NCBI GenBank assembly: GCA_014526335.1
Contig: JACTAT010000036.1
Span: 248,001 to 312,000 of the forward strand
Direction: 5' to 3'
Source of the DNA: Chrysaora quinquecirrha
Taxonomy: Eukaryota; Cnidaria; Scyphozoa; Semaeostomeae; Pelagiidae
Length of the DNA: 64,000 bases
Every line of letters starts with the position of its first letter. The first letter of the stretch is position 1. Positions 1 through 20,100 of the stretch are shown piece by piece. Made by a program: the position numbers and the translations under genes. The notes below the pieces were generated by a model. It was not told the origin of the DNA and did not search any database. It saw only the letters and a program-made list of their open reading frames with translations.

Positions 1-905
1 AGACAACACTGCCCTCCACATGCGAAACACTCAAACCTTTCTTTGCAAAGGTATTTACTATACCTTTCTTTCGAGTTTTTGCATGGATTAGCAACCCATT
101 GTGCAGTGGAAAAGGTGCCTCTAGTTCTTTATTGCGTCGAAGGGTGTCACTTTCTTTCACGCTACGACGCTTATGTTTCACAACATTGAATTGAATCAGT
201 TGTGCAATGTTCACTTTCAGCTGTAGCAACACTGTTGGTAATATCAGTGCCACCAATAATCGTACCTATTAAAGTTACAAGTGACCTAGGGACTGATGTC
301 TCTTGGCAGTCTTCTGCAAATAAGCATTTATCTTCTGCTTGATCATGCTGGAGTATTTGTTTTCTGACCATTTTGCTCCAGATGACAAGCAAATACCATC
401 CTCTTCGTATCTTGCCTACATGCTTTATTTCTGGTGATTCGCTGTAGCTTTTAGATAGTCAACAATTTCTGCAAGGACAATTCCTCTGTAATGGCACTAT
501 CTGCGTCTGTATTTTTGTGGGACATTTTTGATATCTCTTAGTCTGTTGTAGAGTGAAGAGAGACACGTTTTATGATAGAGAGCTTCAACTGCTATCATGT
601 CACCTTCACGTAATCTAGCTAGAAGCTTCTCGTCACAAAGCTGATTCGCTGCATCACGTTCTGTGCTTGGGTGAGATTTTCAGCAGAATCTTCTTTGTCA
701 CAAAAAGCACTTCGGTTGAAAGTTTTGGCACTGTACCTTGCCCTTGTGCTTGGAGGTGAGGTAGCAGCAAAGGCCCCTCCCGCCGACTGTTTTCGTTTCT
801 TTGAAGCCCTTTCATAATGATGTTTATTGTATATATTTCGGCATTTCTTGTGAAATTTCGCTTCATTATCAAGAAATTTTTGAACCAAATCTTCACAGGT
901 CAGAG
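1..905 (-). pseudogene. Decayed copy of a repetitive invertebrate gene family, possibly transposon-derived
   Basis: On the minus strand, broken open stretches line up into one protein-like series. About 888-619 reads LDNEAKFHKKCRNIYNKH, then CDKEDSAENLTQAQNVMQ. About 660-500 reads DEKLLARLREGDMIAVEAL and then YHKTCLSSLYNR. About 170-20 reads PLHNGLLIHAKTRKKGIVNT. From memory, this order (a 'KxHKxC' segment, 'CDK..E.L.QA', 'GDMIA.EA.YHK.CL..LYN', then 'GL.IHA.TRKK') marks an uncharacterised protein family present in many copies in cnidarian and sponge genomes. Stops and frame changes between blocks show it is not intact here. It lies antisense to CHTF18, probably in one of its introns. No terminal repeats could be defined. 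The family name and any transposon origin are inference. Confidence 0.5.
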
Positions 906-1165
906 AGTTTATCTGGGCAGAAATGGTAGTACCCAGTCTAAGAATAGAACAAGGGGGTATTTTTCGGCGTGGGTCTACATCAGCGTATCAAACTGCCTAT
1001 TTCTACCAAGTTTCATGTTCTTATCTTGATATACGGCAAAGGTATTCCAACTTTCCTTTTAGAGGCCTGGGAGCTAGTACAGTCTAAAAATAGATTTTCA
1101 GCGTGGGTCTACATCCTATCTTTTCAGATCAAGCTGTCTAACCAAGTTTCATATCCTTGCCACTT
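905..1165. repeat. Two-copy direct repeat, period about 131 bp
   Basis: The motif GCGTGGGTCTACATC occurs at about 965 and again at about 1097. Both copies are flanked by matching text: a 'cagtctaa.aatag' block before and a 'caagtttcat' block after. The copies differ at several positions, so the duplication is not recent. It is intronic with respect to CHTF18. Confidence 0.6.
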
Positions 1166-1200
1166 AAATCATCATACGTGTTGCAGTGATTACCTCATAT

Positions 1201-1269
1201 AAAAGAACTTCATGCTTTTTATATACTTTAGATTCAATGAAAGAACTTCATGCTTTTTATATACTTTAG

Positions 1270-1275
<6 letters not shown>
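1201..1275 (+). repeat. 38-bp tandem duplication carrying a 3' splice site
   Basis: The segment with 'aaagaacttcatgcttttta' and 'tatactttagattcaa' is present twice, with a period of 38 bp (1201-1237 and 1239-1275). Each copy ends in the same acceptor-like 'actttag'. The second copy appears to serve the first visible CHTF18 exon at 1270. Confidence 0.8.
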
Positions 1276-8936
<7,661 letters not shown>

Positions 8937-9090
8937 TACGTTCATGGTTCTGGTAAGAGTGGTTAGCGGAAATTAACTGTTTAATGTGACTGAAAAATCT
9001 CCTAGGCTGAATCAGTCAGGCTGAATGATCTTGATCTGGATTAAACCAGATTGAGCAATCTTGTTTAGGATCAACTCAGATTGAAAGATG
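8937..9090. other. Intergenic gap between the convergent CHTF18 and POP7 genes
   Basis: The 154 bp between the two stop codons must hold both 3' untranslated regions, or the transcripts overlap. No canonical AATAAA was seen on either strand. Confidence 0.6.
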
Positions 9091-11021
9091 TCATTTTGTT
9101 TCACTGGCACTTTCTTTTCCAGTGTCTTGTTTTTCATTTGAGATCTTTGAGACAGTAATGTGGATTGCAGAACATTGTCTGGATTTTGAATATGGATCAA
9201 TGTCCTGAAAATGCAAACAATAAAAGATACAATAGTCATTATTTTCATACTATTGTACCATCTTATAAAACACTACTATTTTATAAGAGTTTGTTGAAAA
9301 GTGTTTGTTTAATGATGATTTATACTGTAATTAGTTGTGATGATTATGACCATCACACTGAGGGACCACATTGATATGAGTAAAAATTTCATAAAGACCC
9401 CTGAGTGTTGTTAATTGTTTTTTTACTGTATATAAATAGTTTACCTGACTCAGGATAGCAAAAGAGCGGAAAGTAAACATTTCTGGTCATATGAAAATAT
9501 TTTTCCTCTCAAGCTCTTCTTCCGCTCAAAATATAAAGTTCAGATACAGGTTGAAACTTTTTTTCTCAAATGAAATATATACAATAAGAAATTTCAGGCA
9601 AAAAAGATGTATTCTTAGAAGAATCAGACAAAAGAGCTTTAAGTACGACCAAAAATGTTTTCACACTTTTTTGCTATCCAGAAGGCTCATACAATGCCAA
9701 AATACTATTTACTAACCTCAGCAATTTCTTCGTAATCATCAATCAGATCAACTGTAGATGTCGTTGTTGTCAGCTGGTAAAATAATGAGCAAAATATATA
9801 TAATCAATCTTAATGTTTTTAAAATAAAATTTTGGCTTTTTCAAGCAAGTTCTATTTTGATACCTTATACGTACTTTAATGTTGCCTTTTGCATTTAATT
9901 GCAACTGCAGTGCTATATTAACGGCTTGGTTCACTGCAGCTCCTAAGCCATGTATCTTCAATTCGTCAAATCTGTAAACAAAATTTCTTTGATTAAGAAG
10001 AATCATAGGTTTTTTTACAAAGTACAAATTCATATTTCTATCATTTTAGCATAGTATTTTGTCAAGCATATTCTTATTATATTTTATCATCTTTTCTAGA
10101 TAAAAATAGTGTTTCACCTTCATCTGGTAGACTCTATACATTGTCTAACCATCTAACAGGTATGTACAGATTTTTTCTAGATACATGCCCTTAATACAAA
10201 TTGTTCCTTACAGGGAATGGACACTGGTATGTTGGGCATTTTAAAAATAGCCTATTGAATTGCTATGAATTCACAATATAATTTGTCGCGGTCATGATCT
10301 CTTAATCCACACAAAAGAATCAGTAGCTTGTTCATTAGCGAAAGACAAAGATGTTATCTGAGATAAAAATAGATTGGGCATATGCCACAATTCCCTTTAA
10401 TAAGAAAGAAACATCTGAGATTTGGGTGGAATAGGAGCTTAACTATATATATAGATTACCCATCTTAGTGATGACTGAGAGATGACTGCCCCCCTCCCCA
10501 TCCCCTTGGCTACATCACTGCAATTTAATAGCTATACACAACTAGACTAGGTAATTGGCACATATAAATCAGTAACCCCTTATCAAGCAATCTTTGACAC
10601 TTCTCCAGTTGAGTTTTAAAATCAGTCTTTCGATGAACAAGAACAGTGTTTTCAGTTTTAACTGGTTTTGGTGGTGCTCTTTTCTTCCTTCTTCTTGCTG
10701 AAAGATAAGATTAGTCCATGATTTCAATGATTTAATTTATCAATTTTTAGTTGTTTTAATACAATTTCATTTGATTATACCTACTTCTTAACTACTTAAG
10801 TTAAATAAAGAATAATTAAGTGTGACAAATATGAATATTATTTATTCGCCAATTTCTGAGTTGAAGACCGCCATATTCTTAAAATCAAAAGTAGCTATGT
10901 ATAAAGCAGTTAATATAGAGGCAGTCTTAAAAATCTAGCTGCTTAAAATGCTAATGAACTAACATTTTTCGTTTTCTTGAACTTTTTTCCTTTTTGAAGT
11001 TTTTCCACTTTCGTCCTCCAT
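9091..11021 (-). CDS. POP7: Ribonuclease P/MRP protein subunit p20 (POP7/RPP20)
   Basis: POP7 is an Alba-fold RNA-binding subunit of nuclear RNase P and RNase MRP, pairing with RPP25 on the P3 helix for pre-tRNA and pre-rRNA processing. Five exons on the minus strand join in phase, in coding order 11021-10964, 10697-10577, 9971-9875, 9773-9717 and 9204-9091. They give 148 residues, close to the usual family length of about 140. Diagnostic blocks are RKKRAPPKPVKTENTVLVHR, RKTDFKTQLEKCQRLLDKG, the Alba core IHGLGAAVNQAVNIALQLQ, TTTSTVDLIDDYEE, and CSAIHITVSK near the end. The basic N-terminal tail is expected for the family. The first exon is short and was placed by an ATG followed by a phase-compatible GTTAGT donor. 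It is the least certain exon. The gene starts 162 bp from the divergent HEAT-repeat gene and ends 154 bp from CHTF18. Confidence 0.92.
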
Positions 11022-11183
11022 TTTGAATCAGATGATGACCGTCCAATGTGACCGTCTCGTTTCAGAAAACTCAAGAAGAGGCTGGCATTGTTTACATTGC
11101 TCACATGGAAACAGTTCCAGGATCAAGAAGTTGGATGAAATGAGCAGCATAATCTGACCGAAAAACGAAAATTAATCACAAAA
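11022..11183. promoter_or_regulatory. Bidirectional promoter region between POP7 and the HEAT-repeat gene
   Basis: Only 162 bp separate the two divergent start codons, so both core promoters and both 5' untranslated regions must overlap here or extend into the first introns. The stretch is somewhat richer in CG-containing words (such as 'ccgtccaatgtgaccgtctc') than its surroundings. No clear TATA box was seen. Confidence 0.7.
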
Positions 11184-14100
11184 ATGGCAAGTAATAGGGC
11201 TGTTAATGATCTGGATAATGAAGAGGATGACAGAATGTCTGAAATGCAGTACCAGGTGTATATTCATTGCCTTTGGATGCTTAAAACTTGCCCTTCAAGT
11301 TTCTCAGGCTAACAAAAAGGCCTAAAACAGTGGTGATCCTGTTTTAAAGTACTTGAGAAGGGACCTTAATTCCCTTAATTACGGCATGAGCGAAGTGCTT
11401 TATACACAGGGCTCAAGTGTTCCTTTGTTTTGTGGCTCTAGGGAAAATTTGAATAGAAACCTGAGAGTACCTTATGGGTGCCTTTTGGGAGAAGTCACAT
11501 TGTAATGGGTGTGTATACAGGTTTGCTAGCATGCTCAATGATAGAGTAAGAGTAAAAAGTTCTTTAAGACAATTCAAGGCTTGAGTTTCTTATAGAGTGG
11601 TTTCTTAAAATTGGGACTTAACTGTACCGCATGCATTGCCATTCCCTTTACTTTCCATTCATGCTAACCATTGATCCGGCATAAGGATTCTTGATCCTCA
11701 TGTTAATGACCTGGTTTATTTCTTCTTCTTTCAAGGTTACTTTTGTGAAACATTTGCAAGAACAAATCAATGAGCTGCTAAAACAGATGGACAGCAAAGG
11801 CCTTTCAAAGGTTTGATACATTAAATAGATAGTGTATTTTTGCGATGCGAGCCTTGAATTGTTAGAGAAGACTCCTTCGAGGGAAGGCGCTTGAAGGAAG
11901 GGAACAAAGACAGTGAAGAAGAAGGAAGGGGTGCTAGACGATCTGAAGGACGATTGGTCGGTCTTAAGCTAGCCTGAAAGGACTAGCTCGATCACGAACA
12001 AGTTGGAGGATCTAAAACCCGTCTTATGTGGTAGAGCATCAAAAATCGAAATGTACGAATAAGAAAAGTGAAGCTAGATTGATATTGTGCTTTGAACATC
12101 AATCAGCTTACGGAATTCAGCACGATGACCAATACAATTATTTAAAGAGTCCAGCATTGAGCGTTTATATTCTCCCTGGACCCTTAAAACTTTTCAATTC
12201 CACTTTTGAACACAATTTTGAAGCTTTTTTCGACTCGAAGACAAGCAATAATTTCTTTCTGTATCTTGATCAATAAATTAAATCAATACTTCATTTAATC
12301 CCTACAAAGATGATGATGCCTTATTCGTTATTTTAGGATGATTTGAAAACAATAAGAAAGCAATTGAATCTGCTGCAGTCAAAAAGCCAGCAAGTTATTG
12401 TTCTACTTCAGGTTGGTAACCATTTTAGTTTGGAAAAGAACAAATGCTTTATCAAACAAACATTCTCCCTCTGACAAAGATTCGCTTATTTGATTGTGAA
12501 ATGAAGATATTTTTTTATAACTGTGTTATTTGCAATTTTCTTTAAAGGTGATGACGAAAGTGAAAGGGGAGTTGGCACATGCGCAGTTTAATTATGAGAA
12601 ATCGTTAAAAATGGGAAATAACGTAAGTTCTGTTTTCCTGATATAATGAAAACTAAATGTTTCTTCTCGACTAGCTGATTGTCATCTCCTTCAAACTTTT
12701 AACTGTATCCTTAGGTATGTCTTAAAAAATACTCTTCACTGTCTTCCCTTATTGCAATGTGAAGATGAAGCGAAAACGTCTTGGGGCAAACTTTTTTGGC
12801 CTCACACTCCTCAAAGAATAAACATCAAACAGGCTGAAACCGAGCGGTAATTCACTTCTTGGAATCTCGTACACCCACAGCTGGAATCTCTGTTGTTTTT
12901 GCAGGCATCTTGTAAGACTTCTTTTGTTTCAATAGGAATATCTCGTACGCTTTTTAGAGAACTGAAATGCCTCTCGGCTAAAGCATTGACTAGAACGGAA
13001 TATCAGCCCAGATGCTTTCATAAGGATGGCTATTAATTGCTTTTTCAGACGAGACAAGCAAAAAGCGTTTTAAATATGTTCCAAGATGGTTTTGTTTTTC
13101 TTCGCAATGCTAAAGTTTGAGGAGTTCAAAGATACTTATTCTGTTTATTCTGCAGATAGAACAAGCTCAGAAAAGAGTGATTTGGCTCGAATCAAGATTA
13201 CAGCAGCTGTTGTTCACAAGTAGAGCACTTTGCCATTTTGATTATGCAGCAAGAGGAGCAGAGGTACTCAACGTTATAACTACGCTAAATACAAACATGT
13301 ATTTTGTATATATATGTTGAATACATATTGTAGCATGAAATACTATCGAGTATTAGATTGAAACGAATAGAAACTTGCAGAAAATAGATGCAGTATCTGA
13401 ATAAGAGAGATTCCGAAGGGAATTTGGGCTCAATCTTAAGTCGAGTTACAGAGGAAGATGGAGGAAAGCCTCACTCGTGAACAAAGTTGTTGAGACAAAA
13501 CTGAAATTTGCCTTTTCAGTTATCCGATCTCCCGACGTTTACCGCTCCCTCAGTTCATTACTGGATTAATTGATGAATTGAAATTGAATAAGCATCTTCA
13601 TCATACAGGCAATCGTACAATATTAGGTCTATCAATAAAATATCATCATTGAATGAAGAAGGGGGTGGGAAAGACATGGTTCCTCGTCAGTTTATCTGAG
13701 AACGTGTCTCAATGTACTGTATTTTGTCCTATGTTAAGTCCTTATCTATACATCAGAGAAGATAGAAGTCTCTATCTATAAACCAGAGAATATTCAAGTC
13801 TGTACCCGCTTTTTAATGCGTTTGCAGGCACTTGGAGTTAGTTAATTGTTTGCTTTGTTTTTTCGCAGAAACAAATGACGATAACAGAAAAAGAACTTTC
13901 GCCAACTTTTCTACAGCAACTTTCAAATGAGCAGAAAAATCGTCTGCTTTGGAAAGGAGAAGACAAAAACGAAGAAAATCATGATTTAAGAATGACAACG
14001 AAAGAAGATATCGAATCAGAAATTGAACGAGTTTTATCGATTAAACTCAATGATGTCTCAGTTTCAGATAATGGCAGTGTGATATCCGAAGTTGATGATG

Positions 14101-17100
14101 ATCGAGATAATCAGAGAACAGTATCAAGACAATCACTTAATCAACATAAATCAGCATTGCAGTCCTCTGATACCTCTGAAAAGATCTTTATTACTGAAAA
14201 CCATAATCAAGACAATCAAAAATCAATATCAAGGCTATCACTCAATCAAGATCGATCAGCAGTGAACACCACTTCTTCTGAAAAGGCCTTTGTTGCTGAG
14301 GAAGTTGATGATAATCAAGACGATCAGAAAGCAGAATCAACGCAATCACCCAATCACCTTAATCAAGATAAATCATTGATACAAAACTCAACAATGGAAT
14401 CAATTGATAAAGTAAATGACTACTGGACGTCTGATCATCATCGATTTGAATGGGTTAATTTCATGCAAAAACTCAATCCATTGTCATGGCATTCACTCGC
14501 TATATCATATCCAGATTCATTTCTCAAGAGAGGTATGTTACATATTGACTTCAATTTGTTTTGCTAACTCCCTTTGTTAAATAATGGTGTTTTCTTCTTG
14601 GCTTAACAACCTGGCAAAACGTTCGAACATTTATTAGGTATGTTACGTATTGACTTGTGTTTTCTCCTTCGCTAACTCCCTAAGTTAAAGACGCACTGTC
14701 ATCTCTATGACTGGCTGGAGCTCCAATTCCAACATGTTGAAACGGCAACAAACGGTCTGACTTCTTCTATGCTCTTAGATCATTCTTTCTTATGGAAGGA
14801 GTCAGGTCGTTATCATCTTCTTGAATTTAGATGTACGTCGAAATTAACTGAAGCCCGACTAAGTCTATTCTTCTTCATTGTTCTGTTTACCCAATCAACA
14901 CTACGACAGTTTGCCTTAAGTAATGATGTTTTCCCCTCTCCTTCTACACTGAGCCTTTACTAACTGCCAGTGATAGTGAGCGCAAATCATCATGTAAATC
15001 GCTTTATAATTCTTCCAAGACATGTCGTACTATTTTTACTACACATTTTATAGGTGAACATTCAATTGACAAAATATCTTGGAAAATGGATGGAAAATCA
15101 ATTGGAGAAACCGATTTTGATGTGAGTTTATAACAATATTAATTATTACCTGGGAATGTTCATTCTTTACTTTGCCACATCGTTGCTTTATCCATCTACA
15201 TAGTACTAGAATACAGAGAGCATCTAGCCTGAGCCTAAACCCTGTTACACAAAAGAATGGTTGTCTAAAGCCATGGCCAAACGATAAAACATATGATAGC
15301 TCGTTTTTGTTATGCATAGTTTCTGTAACTAGAAGAGCTACAACGTAAACGTTGCTGATTATAGCCTGACTATTTTTCTGTCCTTTGAATAAAATTGGCC
15401 CACGTAGATTCATTACAGAATTAAGGTTCCTGAACTCCGAGAAGCTTTATTAATCACTGACTTGTCGCAAACTCTAACTGGAACCAATGCAACATCTAGA
15501 TATGCATATACCCGTGTTTGCATTTAACTTATTTTAATTCTGTAGATATTACAGTAAAGCATGCTAAATAAAGTATCTTAATATATCTTGATAGTGAATT
15601 ATAATATAGCTTGGTTTCTCTACATTTTGATATTCTCTGCTTAATACTTTATGAGGACTTTAATGCAAACTATTCTAAATGGGAACACTTTCCAAAGCGT
15701 CCCCAAACTAGTAGGTATAGCAGATCTATTCACGTACGGATCCACCAGACCCCATGTCCGGTACATGTATTCTTTTACATAGAACTTTCTTAAATCAAAT
15801 ATAGCCTCTACCCCTTTTGTTAATCATTTGTCCTTTTTTACTGTTTACAGAGAAAATCTCTTGAAAAATTACAGAACAAATTGACAATGCTGTTTCAATC
15901 AGTTGAAGATGCAGCTGTTAATTCTGTGAATATGAAGTTTGATAAACAATCAACTTTTCTCACTGAAAGTTCAACGATCAGAGGTATGGTGATAGACGAA
16001 TTTCATTTCATAACCTGTTTATAGTATATCTCTACGGTAATACTGGTTCTCGTACTGGTTCAGTTCGTATATTGAATCACCAGTGAAGGGATCTGTTTGC
16101 TTCAAGGAAAAGAAGCTTATTGCAAAATTATTGTGCCATAGACCAACAATTCAGTTTTATGTCCCTTTGGATAAATGATCTAGAATACGAGGTAGTTTTG
16201 AACCATGGCGTGATGATTAACAACTTTTGTTATATCAACATTACGACGTTGGAGTGGAACACAGAGTCGATAGATTGTTTTACTAGTATTACTAAACAAT
16301 TTTGCTAGCGAAGAACTCTCCATAAATATATCCAAGCTGTATGCTGGTCCCCGGGTTCTCTTGGGCTAGCACCCCTGCTTAACCTACTGTTTATTCAGCT
16401 ACTTATTTATTATGTACTGTCTTATTTTTTCTTTCGAAGGTCAAAAGGAAACACTCAAAAGTCAGGTACTACGAGTCTTATTAACTCCTTTTTTCTTTTC
16501 AAAACATCTTCGTACCCTAATCCTGGTCCTACTCCCGAAGTCCTGAAGTTTCCTGGATTTTAAAGTTAATCTAACCAGAGAAAATCATTGGAATAGACTT
16601 ACTACGATTCGACATTCTGTTTAAGCATTTTGCACTGGAATAAAGTTGCTAGTCGATCCCATATATTTCAGACGATTCACTCAACTTTTAGTCAAACGTT
16701 TCAATAAACCGTTAGAATTATCTTCACGAGTCTATGGTTTGTGAGAATGATACTTCTATCCTCTTTACTGTGAAGATCTGACTCTCCAATCTATATATTT
16801 GTTACCATTACCATCATTTATACCTGATTTGCATCTTTGGTACAAGTTGTTCTGTTTCAAATAATAAAAATCATATTCTCACATAGTCCAATAGAACGAA
16901 TCAACCATCAGATGAAAGAGTAAATGAAGATCAACAATTGCCACCTTTGAAGAGTCCTGGACTTGGTTTTTATGGTGAAAGATGTTCAAAATTGTTCTCA
17001 AGACCAGTTTCAGTTGTTTTACCAGTTGTTAAACAGGTAAGCAGTTTATGCCTTATTCGTATATATGTTTTCAACACAGCACTGCTACTGATTAAACATA

Positions 17101-20100
17101 CTTTTATCAACTCAGTCATCATCAGTTACTGACTATCCATTTATTGCTCCATGTACATTCAAGAAAAACCTGAAACCAATTAGTTCTGAAAGTTTACAAG
17201 CTGGGGGTTATTCTAACCAACGGAAGGGTACTATCCTATTGTAGCCCCCTCCCCCATCTAACACTCGATTATATAACAACCTAAGATATAGAAGCACAGC
17301 TTAACGAAATCAAAGTTCCTTCCCTCCGTACAGGCATTAAGGGTCGAAATACAAATGACAACTTAATGCATATTTTGGCGACTAATGCAAACTCTTCAGG
17401 CTTAGATAAAAGTCTCAGATATATTATATATTGTTAAAACCTTATCTATCTATATTTGGAATTAATTCATAGTCACTGTATCATTGCTTTTAGAATGCTG
17501 ACAAGCAATATCCTAGATGTCCTGATGTTTGGTGTGACATAAGCAAAATTAATAAACAGAAAAACGTATCTTATATCAGAAGTCCCAGACAGACACTCAA
17601 AGATGTATGATACTGCATATTACTTTTGATTTAATTCCTCAAAACTCGAATATGTCCATTCTTCTGCTATTTTTTCCTTTTATATAGTACTGTATGATTT
17701 CTTGTATTCATAACTGTCTTGATTTTTTTAAGGTTCCGACTATAAGCAAGAAGAAAACTCAAAGAGAAAGTACATCAAGGTAATAATACTTATAATAACA
17801 TCTCTCATGATTTTGAAAAAATAATTTCATAATGGTAAGTCCCTCGTAGAAACCCAAATTATTTAACGATTCACACATTATTCTATGCACTGTGCTTTTA
17901 ATATGTCTTTCTGCACCAGTTTACAATAACATCTAGATACGTCAACTTATGTTTAGATAAGAGGTGTTCCCTCCTCGATAAGCTTGCCTATTGAGGGAGC
18001 CCCTCCTTGAAGAAATTCCCCGATCCCACTAGCTCTTTATATTCACCTACGTAATCTGCCTACTTTCATCTATAAGCACAGTTCTGTACTTATTTTTGGA
18101 TAAGGGGGTGTTCCCTCTTCGATCAGCTTGGGGGCTTGCCTATTGAAGGAGCCCTTTTTTAAGAAATTCCCCCTGATCCAACTTGCTCTTCATACTTCCC
18201 TAATTTAATCTGCCTATATTTATCATTAAGCATCATTCTGTATTTTCGTTTTGTTACATGTTGTGCTTAGTTCCAAATTTGCTATTGTTTGTAAGACAGG
18301 CAGATAAGTAGTGTTGTATTAGATTGAACTTTGAAATGATTGATCTGAACTGATTCTGTGTTGTTTTTCTAGGGCGTCTGAGCGTCGAATGTCATTGAAA
18401 AAAGCTGCATCTCGAATTAAAGGTAACATTATCTCTACTGATCGTAAAGCCCTGACCAAATGATCAAACATTTATTTGTCAAAAATTTGCAATTTGCTTA
18501 TCAAGCTATGTTTGAACGTTTGGCCACGTCCATAACGTTGCTTGACAAACGGAATTTGTGAGAAATGTTTTAGTAACAAACGGTAAAACGTCGCGAACAA
18601 ACGATGAAACATTTTGCTTGACATGCCGACGTCAAATGTTTACAAACAACGTTTGACCGTTTGGCCAGAACCTTGAGGCATGCTGTAAAACAATTGTTTA
18701 ATCGTTTAGCCAAAACAAAACATTGTTCGTCAACCCTTTTTTATTGTGACAAGCAGGTAATTTTTTTGAAGTTTTCCCTCAAAATTGCTAGCAAATTCTG
18801 TTTATCAAGCAATTTTTTGTGACGTGGCCAAACGGACAAACATTGTTTGATAAGCTAGTCTCAAAGGTATGACAAACAATATTTGATCTTCTTGACAGGA
18901 GCACACTTTTATATTGTATCAAAGTAGACAGTTTTTTTTACATTGGTTGATAATGTTATTGTTTGTTTGTTTGTAGCTGTTGCGAGATTTCGTGCTAACA
19001 CAATTTCCACGAGATCATCGGATGATTTGAAATGGAAGAGAATACTGGTAAGTTCAGTTGTCAGCTTGAAAATTTGTTTTTTTGACAGTGTTTATACTTA
19101 AAAACCAGAAAGAAAAGGCTACATCTACCTTTTCAATTTTCAATGAACATTTGCCTCTGTCTTCCTGTTTAATTGTTGGGAATTTTTTAGGATTTGCTGG
19201 GTGAAGCAGGAATTGGATCAAGCAATGAGGAAATAGTTCTGGATTCTCTAAGGGTAGAATATCGATACTCTAATTGTTTATCACTTATTTTTCATTAGTC
19301 ATCCGTTTACCTTTAAGTCATATTTTTCAGTCCGTACCACAACCATATCTCTATGACCACAACTCATTTGTTATCTATCGTAGTTCCCATCTGATCTGTA
19401 ATATAGTCTTACAATTCTCTATATCCTTTTCCTAGTCCACCATTCCAAAAAAGGGCAAAAAAGAGTGGGGGTGAAATGGGTATTCTTCTCTCACTTTCCT
19501 TTGTTCTTTCACGGAATTGTGGACCTTAGAAGAAAATTGAGATAAAGACGTATGGTAAGACTCCTTTTTCTGATCTGTAGAATAGTCTTCATTTCTCAAC
19601 TTCTACACCTTATTTTATATTTTCAGTGTTTGTCTAAGCTTGGCAGTTGTGATTCCCTTATCTTGGAAACTATTCGCTCTAAGGTATTTTTACTATCCAT
19701 TATAATTTCATCACCTTAAATCTTTGTTTTCTTTCGTAAATTCATGCATTTAATATACTAACTTCATGTCTTTCTACATCCATTATTTAGATCAATGAAG
19801 AGACTAACAAATCAATTCTATACGAAGCTAGCAAATGCCTTATTACTCTGGGTATGTGTCTTGTTTATAATATCTAGTTATCTAGTCGACATATCTATCG
19901 TTTGCTACTTTATTATACGCTTTCCTTTAGTCATATTGAGAGCTTAAAAAGGCTGTACAACTTGCACGTTTCAGTTTCAAGCTTTGGCAGTATTTTTACA
20001 ACTTATGTTCAAATTTCGTACACTTTCGTCTTGAAATAAATATCCTTTCTGGGGTAGAAAACAATCTATTTTCCAACAACGAAATCAAAGTTTCGTTATA

